From assembly GCA_046594915.1 (NCBI GenBank), contig JBKJRC010000005.1, positions 62,001-126,000 on the forward strand: a DNA stretch of 64,000 nt, read 5' to 3'. The translations under genes were made by a program, and so were the position numbers. The stretch is from Methylotenera_A sp046594915 (GTDB lineage: Bacteria > Pseudomonadota > Gammaproteobacteria > Burkholderiales > Methylophilaceae). Below, piece by piece: positions 27,154-36,468 of this stretch. The notes below the pieces were generated by a model, which saw nothing but the letters and a program-made list of their open reading frames with translations, had not been told where the DNA came from and did not search any database. Every line of letters begins with the position of its first letter. Within the stretch, counting starts at the first letter, position 1.

Positions 27154-27684
27154 ATGCACAAAGCCTTATTATCATTTTTTGCCGTATTTTTATGGTTAAC
27201 TTGCACTGCAAACGCAGCCGATATCAATATGCGGCCTGGTTTGTGGCAAATAACAACTACGTCTGACTTGTTGTGGCTAGCAGGCCAAATCCCGCCAGAC
27301 CAGATGCAAAACATAAAAGATTTAGCCGGTGAATACGGCTTTGATTTGCCGCAAGTGAAAAACGGCGCCGCCACATCTAACGCCTGTATCACGCAGGAAA
27401 TGGCCAATAAAAACAACATTCCCGTTTTTGATCAAAATCAATTGGGCTGCACCACCAAAAATACAACGCGCACTGGCAACAACTACAAAATGGATTTTGC
27501 CTGCGCCAGCAATGAGTTAAAAGGCAACGGAACCGCGCAAGGCACGATCACCAGCCCAGAAAGTTTTTCGGGTCAAACCCAATTTGATGGTGTCGCGCAA
27601 GGCAACCAGCCTGTGAATGCGCAGGCAGATATTCATGGCAAATGGATTGGCGCAAGCTGCGCAACGGTGAAACCACCACAGTAA
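27154..27684 (+). CDS. DUF3617 secreted protein
   Basis: 176 residues with a signal peptide (ALLSFFAVFLWLTCTANA). The mature N terminus INMRPGLWQITTT is the hallmark of DUF3617, and four Cys (NACIT, LGCTT, FACAS, ASCAT) fit the family. The function is unknown; family members are periplasmic. Ribosome site CTGGAG, 7 nt before ATG. It has its own upstream region and seems monocistronic. Confidence 0.85.
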   Translation: MHKALLSFFAVFLWLTCTANAADINMRPGLWQITTTSDLLWLAGQIPPDQMQNIKDLAGEYGFDLPQVKNGAATSNACITQEMANKNNIPVFDQNQLGCTTKNTTRTGNNYKMDFACASNELKGNGTAQGTITSPESFSGQTQFDGVAQGNQPVNAQADIHGKWIGASCATVKPPQ

Positions 27685-27767
27685 AATGTTGCAACAGCTC
27701 ACCCTTCAATGTTAGTCACTAATTATTCAGTACCACATTTTTCTAGTGAATTAAGGGGTTAATTTGA

Positions 27768-27797
27768 TTGGTTTTAATTGGTTTTAATTGGTTTTAA
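27768..27797. repeat. Three 10-bp tandem repeats
   Basis: Three exact copies of TTGGTTTTAA followed by a decayed fourth, between the convergent DUF3617 and recQ genes. Confidence 0.8.
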
Positions 27798-27834
27798 TCG
27801 CTTTTGATGTTTATTCACAGCATATTGCAATCTT

Positions 27835-29673
27835 CTAATTAACAGCTTCCAAAACCCGCAAAAAATCATCGCCATAACGGTCTAGTTTGGCTTGCCCAAC
27901 GCCATTTATTCGGCTCATTTCGGTTAAACTTTGCGGGCGATGATTTAAAATTTCCAGCAGCGTACTATCGTGAAAAATCACATAAGGCGGCACGCCTTGT
28001 TCGCGCGCCAACTCTAAACGTTTGGCTTTTAACGCCTGCCAAAGCGGATCATCGCTTAATCCATCGTAAGTGGCCTTGGCGTTTGAACTGCGTTGCACTT
28101 TGCTTAAACTGCTTTTTGCTTTGCCTGCCACTTCAACATCGCGCCTTAACCATATTTCTACCGCACCTTTTAATACGGGGCGCGCCGCTTCGGTCAGTAT
28201 TAAACCGCCATAGGCTTGAATATCACTTTCTAAATAACCGCCAGTCACCAATTGCCTGAATACGCTGCTCCATTGCGCGGATGGCATATTTTTGCCCACG
28301 CCAAATACGCTTAATTGCTGATGATTGAATTGTGTGATTTTTGCGTTAAGTTTGCCCATTAATACATCCATTAAATGCACCACGCCAAAACGCTGCCCAG
28401 TGCGATACACTGTAGATAGCGCCATTTGTGCGGCTTGCGTTGCATTCCACGTATCGACAGGATTTAAGCAATTATCGCACTGGTTGCAATTACCCGCATG
28501 CTGCTCGCCAAAATAGCGCAATAAAGTTTGGTGGCGGCAAGCGGTGGATTCGCAAAACCCCAACAATGCATCCAGCTTTTGCCGCTCCACTTGTTTACGC
28601 TCTTCTGGCGCATCACCAGAATCTAGCATTTGACGCATGCTTACCACATCGCCTAAGCCATACGCCATCCAGGCGTTTGCCGGCAAGCCGTCACGCCCTG
28701 CTCGGCCTGTTTCCTGATAATAACTTTCCATGCTTTTGGGCAAATCTAAATGTGCGACAAAGCGCACATTCGGCTTATCAATCCCCATGCCAAACGCAAT
28801 GGTCGCCACAATAATCACGCCTTCTTCGCGCAAAAATCGGCGCTGGTTTTGGCTGCGAATACCGACTTCCATTCCTGCATGATACGGCAACGCATCCCAA
28901 CCGCGCTCTTTTAGCCAACTGGCGGTTTCTTCCACTTTTTTGCGCGATAAGCAATACACAATACCGGCATCGTTCGCGTGTTCGGTTTCTAAAAATGCTT
29001 CAAGCTGTTCACGCGCTTTGTGTTTTTGCGTGACGCGATAGCGAATATTAGGCCGATCAAAACTGGCCACAAACTGCTGCGCATGTTCCAGCTTTAAACG
29101 CTCGACTATTTCCGCCCGCGTTGGTGCATCGGCGGTGGCAGTAAGCGCGATGCGCGGCACATTAGGAAATTGAGTGTGCAATACGGTTAACTTGCGATAT
29201 TCTGGCCGAAAATCATGGCCCCATTCCGATACACAATGCGCCTCGTCAATGGCAAACAGCGCAATACCTGTATGCAGCTCGATTTGGGTTAATTGCGCTA
29301 AAAACCCGCTTAATAAAAGTCGCTCAGGTGCCACGTATAAAATATCCAGCTCACCTTGAATCAATAATGACGTCACTTCACGCGCTTGCTGGGCATCTTG
29401 GCTCGAGTTTAGAAACGCCGCTTTTACGCCCAATTGCTGCAACGATTCTACTTGATCTTGCATCAAGGCAATCAGTGGCGAAACCACAATTGTCACGCCA
29501 CTGCGCAACAAAGCTGGCAGTTGATAACACAAGGATTTTCCGCCGCCAGTCGGCATTAACACCAGCGCATCGCCACCCGCCGTTACATGCTCAATAATGG
29601 CCTGCTGCTCACCGCGAAAGGTAGAGTATCCGAATACTTGGTGCAGGCGTTGCTGGGCGAGAGATGAAGTCAT
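27835..29673 (-). CDS. recQ: ATP-dependent DNA helicase RecQ
   Basis: 3'-5' DNA helicase for recombination and fork repair. 612 residues, normal length. Motif I MPTGGGKSLCYQLPAL, DEAH-type IDEAHCVSEWGHDFRPEY, motif VI QETGRAGRDGLP, the zinc-binding Cys set (CESTACRHQ; CNQCDNC), RQC winged helix, and a C-terminal HRDC domain. All are intact. Confidence 0.97.
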   Translation of the reverse strand: MTSSLAQQRLHQVFGYSTFRGEQQAIIEHVTAGGDALVLMPTGGGKSLCYQLPALLRSGVTIVVSPLIALMQDQVESLQQLGVKAAFLNSSQDAQQAREVTSLLIQGELDILYVAPERLLLSGFLAQLTQIELHTGIALFAIDEAHCVSEWGHDFRPEYRKLTVLHTQFPNVPRIALTATADAPTRAEIVERLKLEHAQQFVASFDRPNIRYRVTQKHKAREQLEAFLETEHANDAGIVYCLSRKKVEETASWLKERGWDALPYHAGMEVGIRSQNQRRFLREEGVIIVATIAFGMGIDKPNVRFVAHLDLPKSMESYYQETGRAGRDGLPANAWMAYGLGDVVSMRQMLDSGDAPEERKQVERQKLDALLGFCESTACRHQTLLRYFGEQHAGNCNQCDNCLNPVDTWNATQAAQMALSTVYRTGQRFGVVHLMDVLMGKLNAKITQFNHQQLSVFGVGKNMPSAQWSSVFRQLVTGGYLESDIQAYGGLILTEAARPVLKGAVEIWLRRDVEVAGKAKSSLSKVQRSSNAKATYDGLSDDPLWQALKAKRLELAREQGVPPYVIFHDSTLLEILNHRPQSLTEMSRINGVGQAKLDRYGDDFLRVLEAVN

Positions 29674-29708
29674 TTAGTTGGTGAAGAAACCTAATTTAGT
29701 AGCTTCTA

Positions 29709-29975
29709 CTATGTTCTAAGTGCGTTAACTTTTTCCAAAGTCACTATTTGATTTGATGAAATTACTTCGATAGTCGGTGGTTTTTCAAACTTGAACTCTT
29801 TTAGTTCGCTGACTAAAATATCAAATTCTGGCTCTGTGGCAACTATCACGTCATCAAGACCAATTACATCACCAGTTTTAATTTTTGCTTTAACGCCTCT
29901 TGCTTCGTTTTTTTCTAACGTAATCAAATAACTGAGTGCTTTTCTATGTACATATTTCAAAGCAATTGATTCCAA
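29709..29975 (-). CDS. Hypothetical protein, last gene of the HNH cluster
   Basis: 88 residues, not recognised. Two beta-rich parts: residues 1-45 (KALSYLITLEKNEARGVKAK, TGDVIGLDDVIV) and 46-88. It overlaps the preceding gene by 19 nt, so it is probably cotranscribed with it and with the HNH gene. Confidence 0.5.
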   Translation of the reverse strand: MESIALKYVHRKALSYLITLEKNEARGVKAKIKTGDVIGLDDVIVATEPEFDILVSELKEFKFEKPPTIEVISSNQIVTLEKVNALRT

Positions 29976-30322
29976 ATCAGCCTGTTTATAACGCTCTCTG
30001 AGGCTGGTTTTTCACTCCAACAAATAGGGCCTCTTTCGGTTGAGTAAAACATTAGGTCATATATCACGTTTGGTCCTGACGATAGTTTGGCTTTTTTATA
30101 CAACGGTAATATTTGCTCTCTAGCAAAAAGAGTAAATAATATGTACGAAAAAATTTCATCATTTAAGCCTTTGTCTATCTCATTTTCAGAGTAGGCATTC
30201 CAAAATGCTTTCACATAATTTGATGGTGAGCTATATTCAGCCTCACTAACCTTGACAAACAAACTTTCAAAAACAGTAAAAGCCTTTATTTCCTTTTTTA
30301 TTATTCCCAACGCGTTTAACAT
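29957..30322 (-). CDS. Hypothetical protein in the HNH cluster
   Basis: 121 residues, not recognised. Mostly helical and soluble (SNYVKAFWNAYSENEIDKGL; IFSYILFTLFAREQILPL). It lies 20 nt after the HNH gene on the same strand. No ribosome site stands out. It may work with the nuclease, but nothing in the sequence shows how. Confidence 0.55.
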   Translation of the reverse strand: MLNALGIIKKEIKAFTVFESLFVKVSEAEYSSPSNYVKAFWNAYSENEIDKGLNDEIFSYILFTLFAREQILPLYKKAKLSSGPNVIYDLMFYSTERGPICWSEKPASESVINRLIWNQLL

Positions 30323-30342
30323 TAAATAACTATCTTTAAATT

Positions 30343-31107
30343 TTAGTTTTTAAAAATGTTTTCAGAATGAAAATCTAAAAACTCCGAATCTGGTAAAAAT
30401 CGATCAGGCAAATTTATTTTTTGATTATTATGTTTCAAAAAGAAATCATTTACAGCCACTTCACCGCTTAAGTCATGTAAATATTTAGAAACTTTTATTT
30501 TGTAATCATCTGTAATAGTTATGAAGCCTTTATCAAAAGCTTTGTCATGTATTGCATTCAAGCACAAACCATTTCTGGGGTTTAATCTTGCTTTTTCGCT
30601 CATACTCCAAGGAATAATGTGACTTGCAACTAGTAGCGCTGGGATTGTAAGGCCTGTTATACAACACTTTGAATTATATGATGAAAGTATGGCTGACCGA
30701 AAAAAGGTTTGATTAACTCTAGCTTTAATTATGGCCTCTCTTTCTTTACCCAGAGGAAAGTTAGTTATATCTAACTCAAGTGACTGCTCTAAACTCATGT
30801 CTGAAAAGTCTGCAATTAGTTTTTCACTTTCAAATGCTAAGCTTTCCCAATTGTTATTAAATTCCATCCAAACTTCTTTATCAAGCTTGCTCGTATTTGA
30901 TAAACCAACTATTCCACGCTTTTTTAGTTCTGGGTCAAAGCTACCGAAATTGCCAATTTTCATCTTCAATGAATTAGTGCTTCTGCCAATAGCTTTTGCG
31001 ATTTTAATAATTTCAGGGTGTGTTGAAGTCACACGATTGAAAGGTATTTTGCAATATAAATTTAGTGCAACTATTGACTGTTCTTTAGTCCAGTTATTGG
31101 TTGCCAT
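30343..31107 (-). CDS. HNH endonuclease
   Basis: 254 residues. The N terminus (NNWTKEQSIVALNLYCKIPF; STNSLKMKIGNFGSFDP) is the conserved region found in putative restriction-type HNH nucleases. The C-terminal HNH_2 motif has CCITG, SHIIPWS, RLNPRNGLCLNAIHDKAFDKG. Likely a DNA nuclease; whether it defends against phage or is a lone remnant is unknown. A TTG at 31122 is an alternative start; the ATG at 31107 lies 1 nt after the stop of a small upstream frame. Confidence 0.85.
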   Translation of the reverse strand: MATNNWTKEQSIVALNLYCKIPFNRVTSTHPEIIKIAKAIGRSTNSLKMKIGNFGSFDPELKKRGIVGLSNTSKLDKEVWMEFNNNWESLAFESEKLIADFSDMSLEQSLELDITNFPLGKEREAIIKARVNQTFFRSAILSSYNSKCCITGLTIPALLVASHIIPWSMSEKARLNPRNGLCLNAIHDKAFDKGFITITDDYKIKVSKYLHDLSGEVAVNDFFLKHNNQKINLPDRFLPDSEFLDFHSENIFKN

Positions 31108-31108
31108 A

Positions 31109-31285
31109 TTAATTAACGACAAAAACCCTGCAATTTAAATCAGAGGATTTATTGAATGATTTATATTGAAATGCTTCTTGTGCGACTTTTAAAGCCTCTG
31201 TTTCACTCGAAACTGCATATGCATACTTTGCGGTTTCTGTAGCCGAGTTTTGAATATTTGCTTGATGTTGAGGCTCTAATTCCAT
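31109..31285 (-). CDS. Possible small protein upstream of the HNH gene
   Basis: 58 codons from ATG at 31285 to TAA at 31109, spaced 1 nt from the HNH start (TAATATG), which is typical of coupled genes. Composition: MELEPQHQANIQNSATE..., an Ala/Glu-rich helix, then a short basic end. No ribosome site is seen, and the family is unknown. Confidence 0.4.
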   Translation of the reverse strand: MELEPQHQANIQNSATETAKYAYAVSSETEALKVAQEAFQYKSFNKSSDLNCRVFVVN

Positions 31286-31336
31286 GTGTCAATTATATAG
31301 AATTTACATCTGAAGTTGTCTGTTAAATATTGTGAT

Positions 31337-32743
31337 TTAAAATTGAATCACTTGCGTTTTGGGGTTATTAAATGCTTTTAATAGCAATTTATAGGTATCT
31401 AAATCAAACTTAAGTTGCGGTTTTTCTTGCAATTTTTCGGTTAACTCTGCTTGGTTCTCACCGGCACTTAATTCTACGGAGCCCAAATAGGTCCAATACT
31501 CAAAAATATGTAATTGGGTTTTATCGTTTTCACCATTGTGTTCGCGAATACCGATTTTGCCTGCATACGGCCAGTTTTTTAATCGGTGCGCAATTAAAGC
31601 TTGTTGCAGGCGCAAATAGTGTATTTCGGGTGACTCTTTGCCGCAACACACGCCCTTGCAGCGTTTAATTTGGCTAGCAAAACAGGCACCAGTGCCTGCG
31701 GCCTCTAAGCCTAAATAGCGCGGGCAAAGTTGATGTACTTCGGCAATTTTACGCAGGCTTTCTACGGCTTGGTATTTGCTTTTAAAAGTACCGAATAATT
31801 GACCTAACTGCATCGGGTTCATGTCGCTTTCGCGCACCAATTCCAGCAAATTTTTGGCTTGTGGGTTTGGGTTAAGTTTCCAGCTGCACAATTGGCGTTC
31901 GCTGCGCAATTGGCGGTTATAAATAGGCTGGCGCGCTTTGATTAATGCTGACTCTTGCAACATCGCGCTAAAATCACCCGCGGTTGTGATCCATTCAATG
32001 TGTTTAATCTCTTGCGAAATGCGCATTTCTTTGGTGCTGGCGTGGTCTGAACTAAAATGGCTCAGTACGCGTGCGCGAATATTCACACTCTTGCCGATAT
32101 ACAGCGGCAAATCGTTTTCGCCATAAAACAGGTAAACGCCTGGCGTTTCGGGCATATCGTCTAATAAACTGGCATCTAAGTGCGATGGTAGCGTTGGATA
32201 ACACATCAGTTTTGCGGCGGCATTTCTGATGGCTGCATCGCCCAACTCCAGCTTGGCCGATTCGATAAAACCCAGCATCACGTCCACGTCGCCCATGGCG
32301 CGGTGGCGTGCGATTGTGGTCAGATTGTGGCGCTGCATAATCGCATCTAATCCATGGCTTTTATGTTGCGGATACAACAGCCGCGATAATTTAACCGTGC
32401 AAATGACTTTTTGCCGCAACGTGATGCCGATACGTTTAAATTCGGCCTTGATAAAACCGTGGTCGAAACGTACGTTGTGCGCAGCCAATACGCTGCCTTC
32501 TAAAAAAGCCAGCAGCGTATCGGCCACATTGGCAAACAGCGGCGCGCTGGCAACCATTTCGTTATTAATGCTGGTTAATTGCTGAATAAAGGCAGGAATC
32601 GGCTGTTGCGGATTAACCAGCGTTTGCCAGCGCGCGACTTCTACGCCGTTTTCAAAACGTACCAAGGCAATTTCAGTAATGCGGTCGCGCAATGGTGTGG
32701 CGCCTGTGGTTTCAAGATCTAAAAAGGTGACGGATGGCAGCAA
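31337..32743 (-). CDS. DnaQ-type exonuclease fused to UvrC-like GIY-YIG nuclease
   Basis: 468 residues, TTG start. Residues 1-170 are a DEDDh 3'-5' exonuclease like DNA polymerase III epsilon: FLDLETTG, HNVRFDHGF, HRAMGDVDVM. Residues 200-290 are a GIY-YIG domain as in UvrC/Cho (GVYLFYGENDLPLYIGKSVN, RQPIYNRQL), followed by a Cys pattern (CPRYLGLEAAGTGACFASQI, CKGVCCGKE). This fusion is known in proteobacteria and probably acts in nucleotide excision repair beside UvrC. A separate epsilon subunit would be needed for replication. Confidence 0.92.
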   Translation of the reverse strand: MLPSVTFLDLETTGATPLRDRITEIALVRFENGVEVARWQTLVNPQQPIPAFIQQLTSINNEMVASAPLFANVADTLLAFLEGSVLAAHNVRFDHGFIKAEFKRIGITLRQKVICTVKLSRLLYPQHKSHGLDAIMQRHNLTTIARHRAMGDVDVMLGFIESAKLELGDAAIRNAAAKLMCYPTLPSHLDASLLDDMPETPGVYLFYGENDLPLYIGKSVNIRARVLSHFSSDHASTKEMRISQEIKHIEWITTAGDFSAMLQESALIKARQPIYNRQLRSERQLCSWKLNPNPQAKNLLELVRESDMNPMQLGQLFGTFKSKYQAVESLRKIAEVHQLCPRYLGLEAAGTGACFASQIKRCKGVCCGKESPEIHYLRLQQALIAHRLKNWPYAGKIGIREHNGENDKTQLHIFEYWTYLGSVELSAGENQAELTEKLQEKPQLKFDLDTYKLLLKAFNNPKTQVIQF

Positions 32744-32786
32744 GTGTTAACCAAAAAAGGATGCGTAGATAAAAGTGTAGCTTGAT

Positions 32787-32942
32787 TTAGCGCAAAAACA
32801 TGAAGTAAATCATCAATCCAAAATATAAAAAGGCAAAAAATCCCACTATCCAAAAGACATTGAGCAGATTTTTATTGATAATTTTTAATTGGTTTTCAAT
32901 GGCGCTAAGTTGTGGGTCTTTTTCTTTGTTGTCGGTTTGCAT
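32787..32942 (-). CDS. Small single-span membrane protein
   Basis: 51 residues: a hydrophilic N terminus (MQTDNKEKDPQLSAIENQL) and one hydrophobic helix (NVFWIVGFFAFLYFGLMIY). A strong ribosome site (AGAGGA, 7 nt) supports it. It overlaps no other real gene once the MOSC start is set at 32973, and the two are divergent with a 30-bp gap. Function unknown. Confidence 0.75.
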   Translation of the reverse strand: MQTDNKEKDPQLSAIENQLKIINKNLLNVFWIVGFFAFLYFGLMIYFMFLR

Positions 32943-32972
32943 GCTAATTTCCTCTGTAAAATACGCATTATC

Positions 32973-33542
32973 ATGACCATTTCATCCGCTACTAATTCAG
33001 ATTTACGCACATTGACCACACAATTTGCACAACATGGTCGGCTAGACGCCATCTATTTGCGTCCTGGGCGCAATGTGCCATGTTTAAGCGTGGCTTCAAC
33101 ACTTGCCGTTGCTGGGCAGGGCTTGCTCGGTGATAGAACATTGAACACACCTTCGCGCAATCCGCTTGGCAGCAATCGACAAATCACGTTGATACAAGCA
33201 GAACATATTGCGGTGATTGCCGCTTTTTTAAACAAACCTGTAGATGCGGCATGGCTTAGACGCAACTTGCTTATTTCAGGCATTAACTTATTAGCGGCAA
33301 AAAGCTTATTTAAAGATCAGCCCATGCAATTGCAGATTGGTGAAGTGGTATTAGCGCTTACTGGCCCATGCGAACCTTGCAGCAAAATGGAAGCCATTTT
33401 AGGCAAAGGCGCTTATAACGCCATGCGCGGCCACGGCGGCGTCAATGCGCACGTTGTGCTGGGTGGTGAATTAAGATTGGGCGATAGTGTGCGTTGCGTA
33501 GTAGCAAACAAGCAAAGCGCGGCGCAATCAACCTTATTTTAA
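32973..33542 (+). CDS. MOSC-domain protein
   Basis: 189 residues. The MOSC (molybdenum cofactor sulfurase C-terminal) fold is shown by RPGRNVPCLSV, GLLGDRTL, RQITLIQAEHI, RRNLLISGINLLAAK, QLQIGEVVLALTGPCEPC with the conserved Cys, and GAYNAMRGHGGVNAHVV. MOSC proteins carry sulfur or reduce N-hydroxylated compounds with Moco. An upstream frame to 32889 adds non-homologous residues and would run into the divergent small gene. Confidence 0.9.
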   Translation: MTISSATNSDLRTLTTQFAQHGRLDAIYLRPGRNVPCLSVASTLAVAGQGLLGDRTLNTPSRNPLGSNRQITLIQAEHIAVIAAFLNKPVDAAWLRRNLLISGINLLAAKSLFKDQPMQLQIGEVVLALTGPCEPCSKMEAILGKGAYNAMRGHGGVNAHVVLGGELRLGDSVRCVVANKQSAAQSTLF

Positions 33543-33567
33543 GCTTTAGTTTAAGCTTTAATTACAG

Positions 33568-33750
33568 CTAGTTTTTATCGCGCGCTAGCATGGCCTCTGC
33601 ATACAAATTGCGATGCTTTAGGCAATCTGGGCTGGTTTTATCCATGCAATGTGTGCGTAATTTACAGGCACAACTGTTGGCGACTAATTGTTCTAATTTT
33701 AGCAACATGGCGTTGCCCGCTGGCGTTGCACATTTCTCTGTTTCCGTCAT
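33568..33750 (-). CDS. Small Cys-rich hypothetical protein
   Basis: 60 residues with six Cys (KCATPAG, SCACKLRTHC, DCLKHRN), possibly metal-binding. A good ribosome site (AAGGA, 6-7 nt) makes it credible. No family recognised. It is convergent with the MOSC gene. Confidence 0.6.
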   Translation of the reverse strand: MTETEKCATPAGNAMLLKLEQLVANSCACKLRTHCMDKTSPDCLKHRNLYAEAMLARDKN

Positions 33751-33919
33751 CCTGCATCCTTACATCATCAAGTACGTCACTTTTAACGTATCGCAACTAC
33801 AACCGCAATTTTAGTCCATTTTATCGGGTTTAAATTGCATCAAACTGACATATTTATTTCATCAAATGGACACATTTAAAAACGATAATGCATTTTTAGC
33901 CAATAGATGGAGTTTAAAA

Positions 33920-34141
33920 ATGAAATTATTGAATCGCTTACGCGAATTGCGCGATGCACAAGGCCATGAAGAGTATGCCTCTGATGAGCATACTCTATAT
34001 GCATTGGATGCGTTGGACGAAACGGATGTTCATCACTTTGATACGATTGGTGTGGGCACAACAACCATCGATGACATCATTCGCTTGAACGTAGAACACC
34101 GCAATTTGCAAATCAGCGCTTTGCATACCAGTGTAAATTAG
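33920..34141 (+). CDS. Small acidic hypothetical protein
   Basis: 73 residues, soluble and acidic (HEEYASDEHTLYALDALDET), not recognised. An upstream ATG at 33866 lacks a ribosome site, whereas 33920 has GGAG at 7 nt. Convergent with galE, 6 nt apart. Confidence 0.55.
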   Translation: MKLLNRLRELRDAQGHEEYASDEHTLYALDALDETDVHHFDTIGVGTTTIDDIIRLNVEHRNLQISALHTSVN

Positions 34142-34147
34142 GCTAGT

Positions 34148-35167
34148 TTATTTGCTTTTAGCAAACCCATTTGGGTTGCTCGATTGCCAATGCCAAATAT
34201 CGCGGCACATATCGTCTAAATTGCGTGTAGCCTGCCAACCCAACAGCGTTTTAGCTGCCGTTGCATCGGCAAAATTAATCGCCACATCGCCCAAACGTCT
34301 GGGAAAAATCTCATAGGGAATATTTTTTGCACTGCTTTTTGCAAAAGCATTGACCACGTCTAACACGCTGTAACCAATGCCAGTGCCCAAGTTAACCGTA
34401 ATCATGGCTTGGTTTTGTGCCAGATAATCCAGTGCGGCCACGTGGCCATCGGCCAAATCCATCACATGAATATAATCGCGCACGCCTGTGCCGTCATGCG
34501 TGGCATAATCATTACCAAAAACGCGTAATTTAGCTAAACGCCCTACCGCCACTTGCGCCACATAAGGCAATAAATTGTTCGGTATGCCATTTGGATCTTC
34601 GCCGATTAATCCAGAATGGTGCGCGCCAATCGGATTAAAGTAGCGCAACAAAGCGATGCGCCAGGCATTATCGGCTTGGTGCAAATCGCGCAAAATATCT
34701 TCGATCATTAATTTACTGCGGCCGTAAGGATTAGTGGCGCTTAAGGGAAAGTCTTCTTTAATTGGCACCGTGGCTGGGTCACCATAAACGGTGGCAGATG
34801 AACTAAACACGATATTTTTAACGCCGTATTCTGCCATCACATCAAACAGATTAAGGCTACCAACCACGTTGTTGTCGTAATACAGTTGCGGTTTTTCGGT
34901 GGATTCGCCCACCGCTTTTAAGCCAGCAAAATGCACAACTGCGCGAATATCGTGCGCTTTAAAAATATCGCGCAAAGCGGCTTTATCGCGAATATCGGCT
35001 TGAATAAACACAAATGTTTTACCCGAAATCTGCCTCACGCGGTTGAGCGATTCGACAGAGCTGTTGGATAAATTATCCAGCACCACAATATCTTGTCCCG
35101 CCGCCATCATTTGCACGCAAGTGTGCGAACCGATATATCCCGCGCCGCCTGTTATTAATATTGCCAT
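34148..35167 (-). CDS. galE: UDP-glucose 4-epimerase
   Basis: Interconverts UDP-glucose and UDP-galactose for surface polysaccharide. 339 residues. NAD-binding TGGAGYIGSH at 6-15, SSSATVYG, catalytic Tyr/Lys in NPYGRSK, RYFNPIGAH, and GVRDYIHVMDLADGH. All family landmarks are present. Transcribed alone. Confidence 0.97.
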   Translation of the reverse strand: MAILITGGAGYIGSHTCVQMMAAGQDIVVLDNLSNSSVESLNRVRQISGKTFVFIQADIRDKAALRDIFKAHDIRAVVHFAGLKAVGESTEKPQLYYDNNVVGSLNLFDVMAEYGVKNIVFSSSATVYGDPATVPIKEDFPLSATNPYGRSKLMIEDILRDLHQADNAWRIALLRYFNPIGAHHSGLIGEDPNGIPNNLLPYVAQVAVGRLAKLRVFGNDYATHDGTGVRDYIHVMDLADGHVAALDYLAQNQAMITVNLGTGIGYSVLDVVNAFAKSSAKNIPYEIFPRRLGDVAINFADATAAKTLLGWQATRNLDDMCRDIWHWQSSNPNGFAKSK

Positions 35168-35290
35168 TTTTATGCTTTATTGGATGTTTAAAAATGCCAT
35201 CATACTGCATAAATTATGCTTATTTAAATGGTGCTTATTTATTTTGAAGCTTAAATTTTTTCAAATAAGGTGTCCGTGAAAATTTGCGGT

Positions 35291-35334
35291 AAAAAAAGTG
35301 TTAAGTAATGCCGTATTTGCACGGCATTACTTAA
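35291..35334 (-). terminator. Strong terminator of the Crp/Fnr gene
   Basis: Perfect 14-bp stem (TTAAGTAATGCCGT/ACGGCATTACTTAA) with a 6-nt loop. On the minus strand it is followed by CAC and seven T. Confidence 0.85.
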
Positions 35335-35368
35335 CCAATTGAACTTAAAAAATTAAACTTAACAAAAA

Positions 35369-36196
35369 TTAAGCATTAAATCGCATTTTTTGCAGGCGCA
35401 CTTGCTCATTTTTGGCAATCGCATAACATTCGCAACTGCGGCCTTCCAGCGCTGTGCGGTCCAGCACAGTAATAGAGCCGCGTTTATAGCTGATAACGCC
35501 TGCTTCTTGCAGTTTTAACGCCGCGTCCGTCACGCTTTCGCGCCTTACGCCTAGCATGCCAGCCAGCATTTCGTGCGTCATGGAAATTTGGTTGGTCGGT
35601 AAACGATCCAAACTTAATAATAAACGACGGCATAATTGCTGATCGATAGAATGATGACGGTTACAAACCGCGGTTTGGGTCATTTGCGTAATCATGGCTT
35701 GCGAATAACGCAGCAAAACATGCAGCATGCTGCCATCGCGATTAATGGCATTTTTGGCTGCTTGCGCGCGCATTCTATAGCCTTTGCCAGCGCTTTGCAC
35801 CAACGCTTGATTCGGCGTATCGCTGCCAGATAACACCAATGAAATACCCACAACACCATCGTTGCCAACAACGGCGACTTCAGACGAATCGCCATTTTGC
35901 GTCATGTATAATAAAGACACGATAGCGGTGGTAGGAAAATACATATAAGCAGGCACTTTGCCAGATTCATACAGCACTTGGTTCAGCGAAAAATCCACTT
36001 CTTCCATATCGGGCGCCCATTGTTGCCATTGGTTTTCTGTCATGGCCGCCAATAAGTGATTTTGCTGATGTAAAGAATGGGGCTTGGCAACAATAGAAAG
36101 ATTGCGCTGCGCCAACGGCGCAGGCATGCCAGCCACTAAGTGATTGTGTTGAGGTAAAGATGCTTGATGTTTGAATTGTTGCGCTACGATACTCAT
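35369..36196 (-). CDS. Crp/Fnr-family transcriptional regulator
   Basis: 275 residues. An unusually long N-terminal extension (about 45) precedes the cyclic-nucleotide-type barrel (SLNQVLYESGKVPAYMYFPT; EVAVVGNDGVVGISLV), then a dimer helix and a C-terminal winged HTH (MTHEMLAGMLGVRRESVTDAALKLQEAGVI). The FNR Fe-S cysteines are absent. The recognition helix (RRESVTDA) lacks the Arg of the CRP motif RETVGR, so a different DNA site is expected. Ribosome site AGGGGA. It sits between envelope genes whose upstream regions share GTACG-N4-CGTAC, including its own. Confidence 0.93.
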   Translation of the reverse strand: MSIVAQQFKHQASLPQHNHLVAGMPAPLAQRNLSIVAKPHSLHQQNHLLAAMTENQWQQWAPDMEEVDFSLNQVLYESGKVPAYMYFPTTAIVSLLYMTQNGDSSEVAVVGNDGVVGISLVLSGSDTPNQALVQSAGKGYRMRAQAAKNAINRDGSMLHVLLRYSQAMITQMTQTAVCNRHHSIDQQLCRRLLLSLDRLPTNQISMTHEMLAGMLGVRRESVTDAALKLQEAGVISYKRGSITVLDRTALEGRSCECYAIAKNEQVRLQKMRFNA

Positions 36197-36283
36197 ATTA
36201 ATCCCCTTTTCTTGAGGATTCCATGATGCGTCCGTACGCTGCAGATTTTTATCGGTAATGCGCGGATTGTTGCGTCATCATCA

Positions 36284-36300
36284 TCCTACGAAACGTAGGA
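36284..36300. promoter_or_regulatory. Perfect inverted repeat upstream of the Crp/Fnr gene
   Basis: TCCTACG-AAA-CGTAGGA, 17 bp, 88 bp before the regulator's start. The half-site (TACG/CGTA) resembles the regional GTACG motif but the spacer is 3 bp. Confidence 0.45.
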
Positions 36301-36349
36301 CGTAGTGACATGAATTACCACACTATATGCCTTTAAGCTAATGTTAACC

Positions 36350-36363
36350 GTGCGCTGTCGTAC
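36350..36363. promoter_or_regulatory. Regional GTACG-N4-CGTAC site between crp-like and ybhP-like genes
   Basis: Reads GTGCG-CTGT-CGTAC. It lies 154 bp upstream of the Crp/Fnr start and 106 bp upstream of the ybhP-like start, so it could serve both divergent units. Confidence 0.5.
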
Positions 36364-36468
36364 ACAAGGTTAAGCTTAAATTGCATACAATTATTGTTAT
36401 GATGTTAATGCGTTTTTAACATGAACCAACTCAAAGCTTACTAAGTTAACCACATTCCAGAGCCAAAT

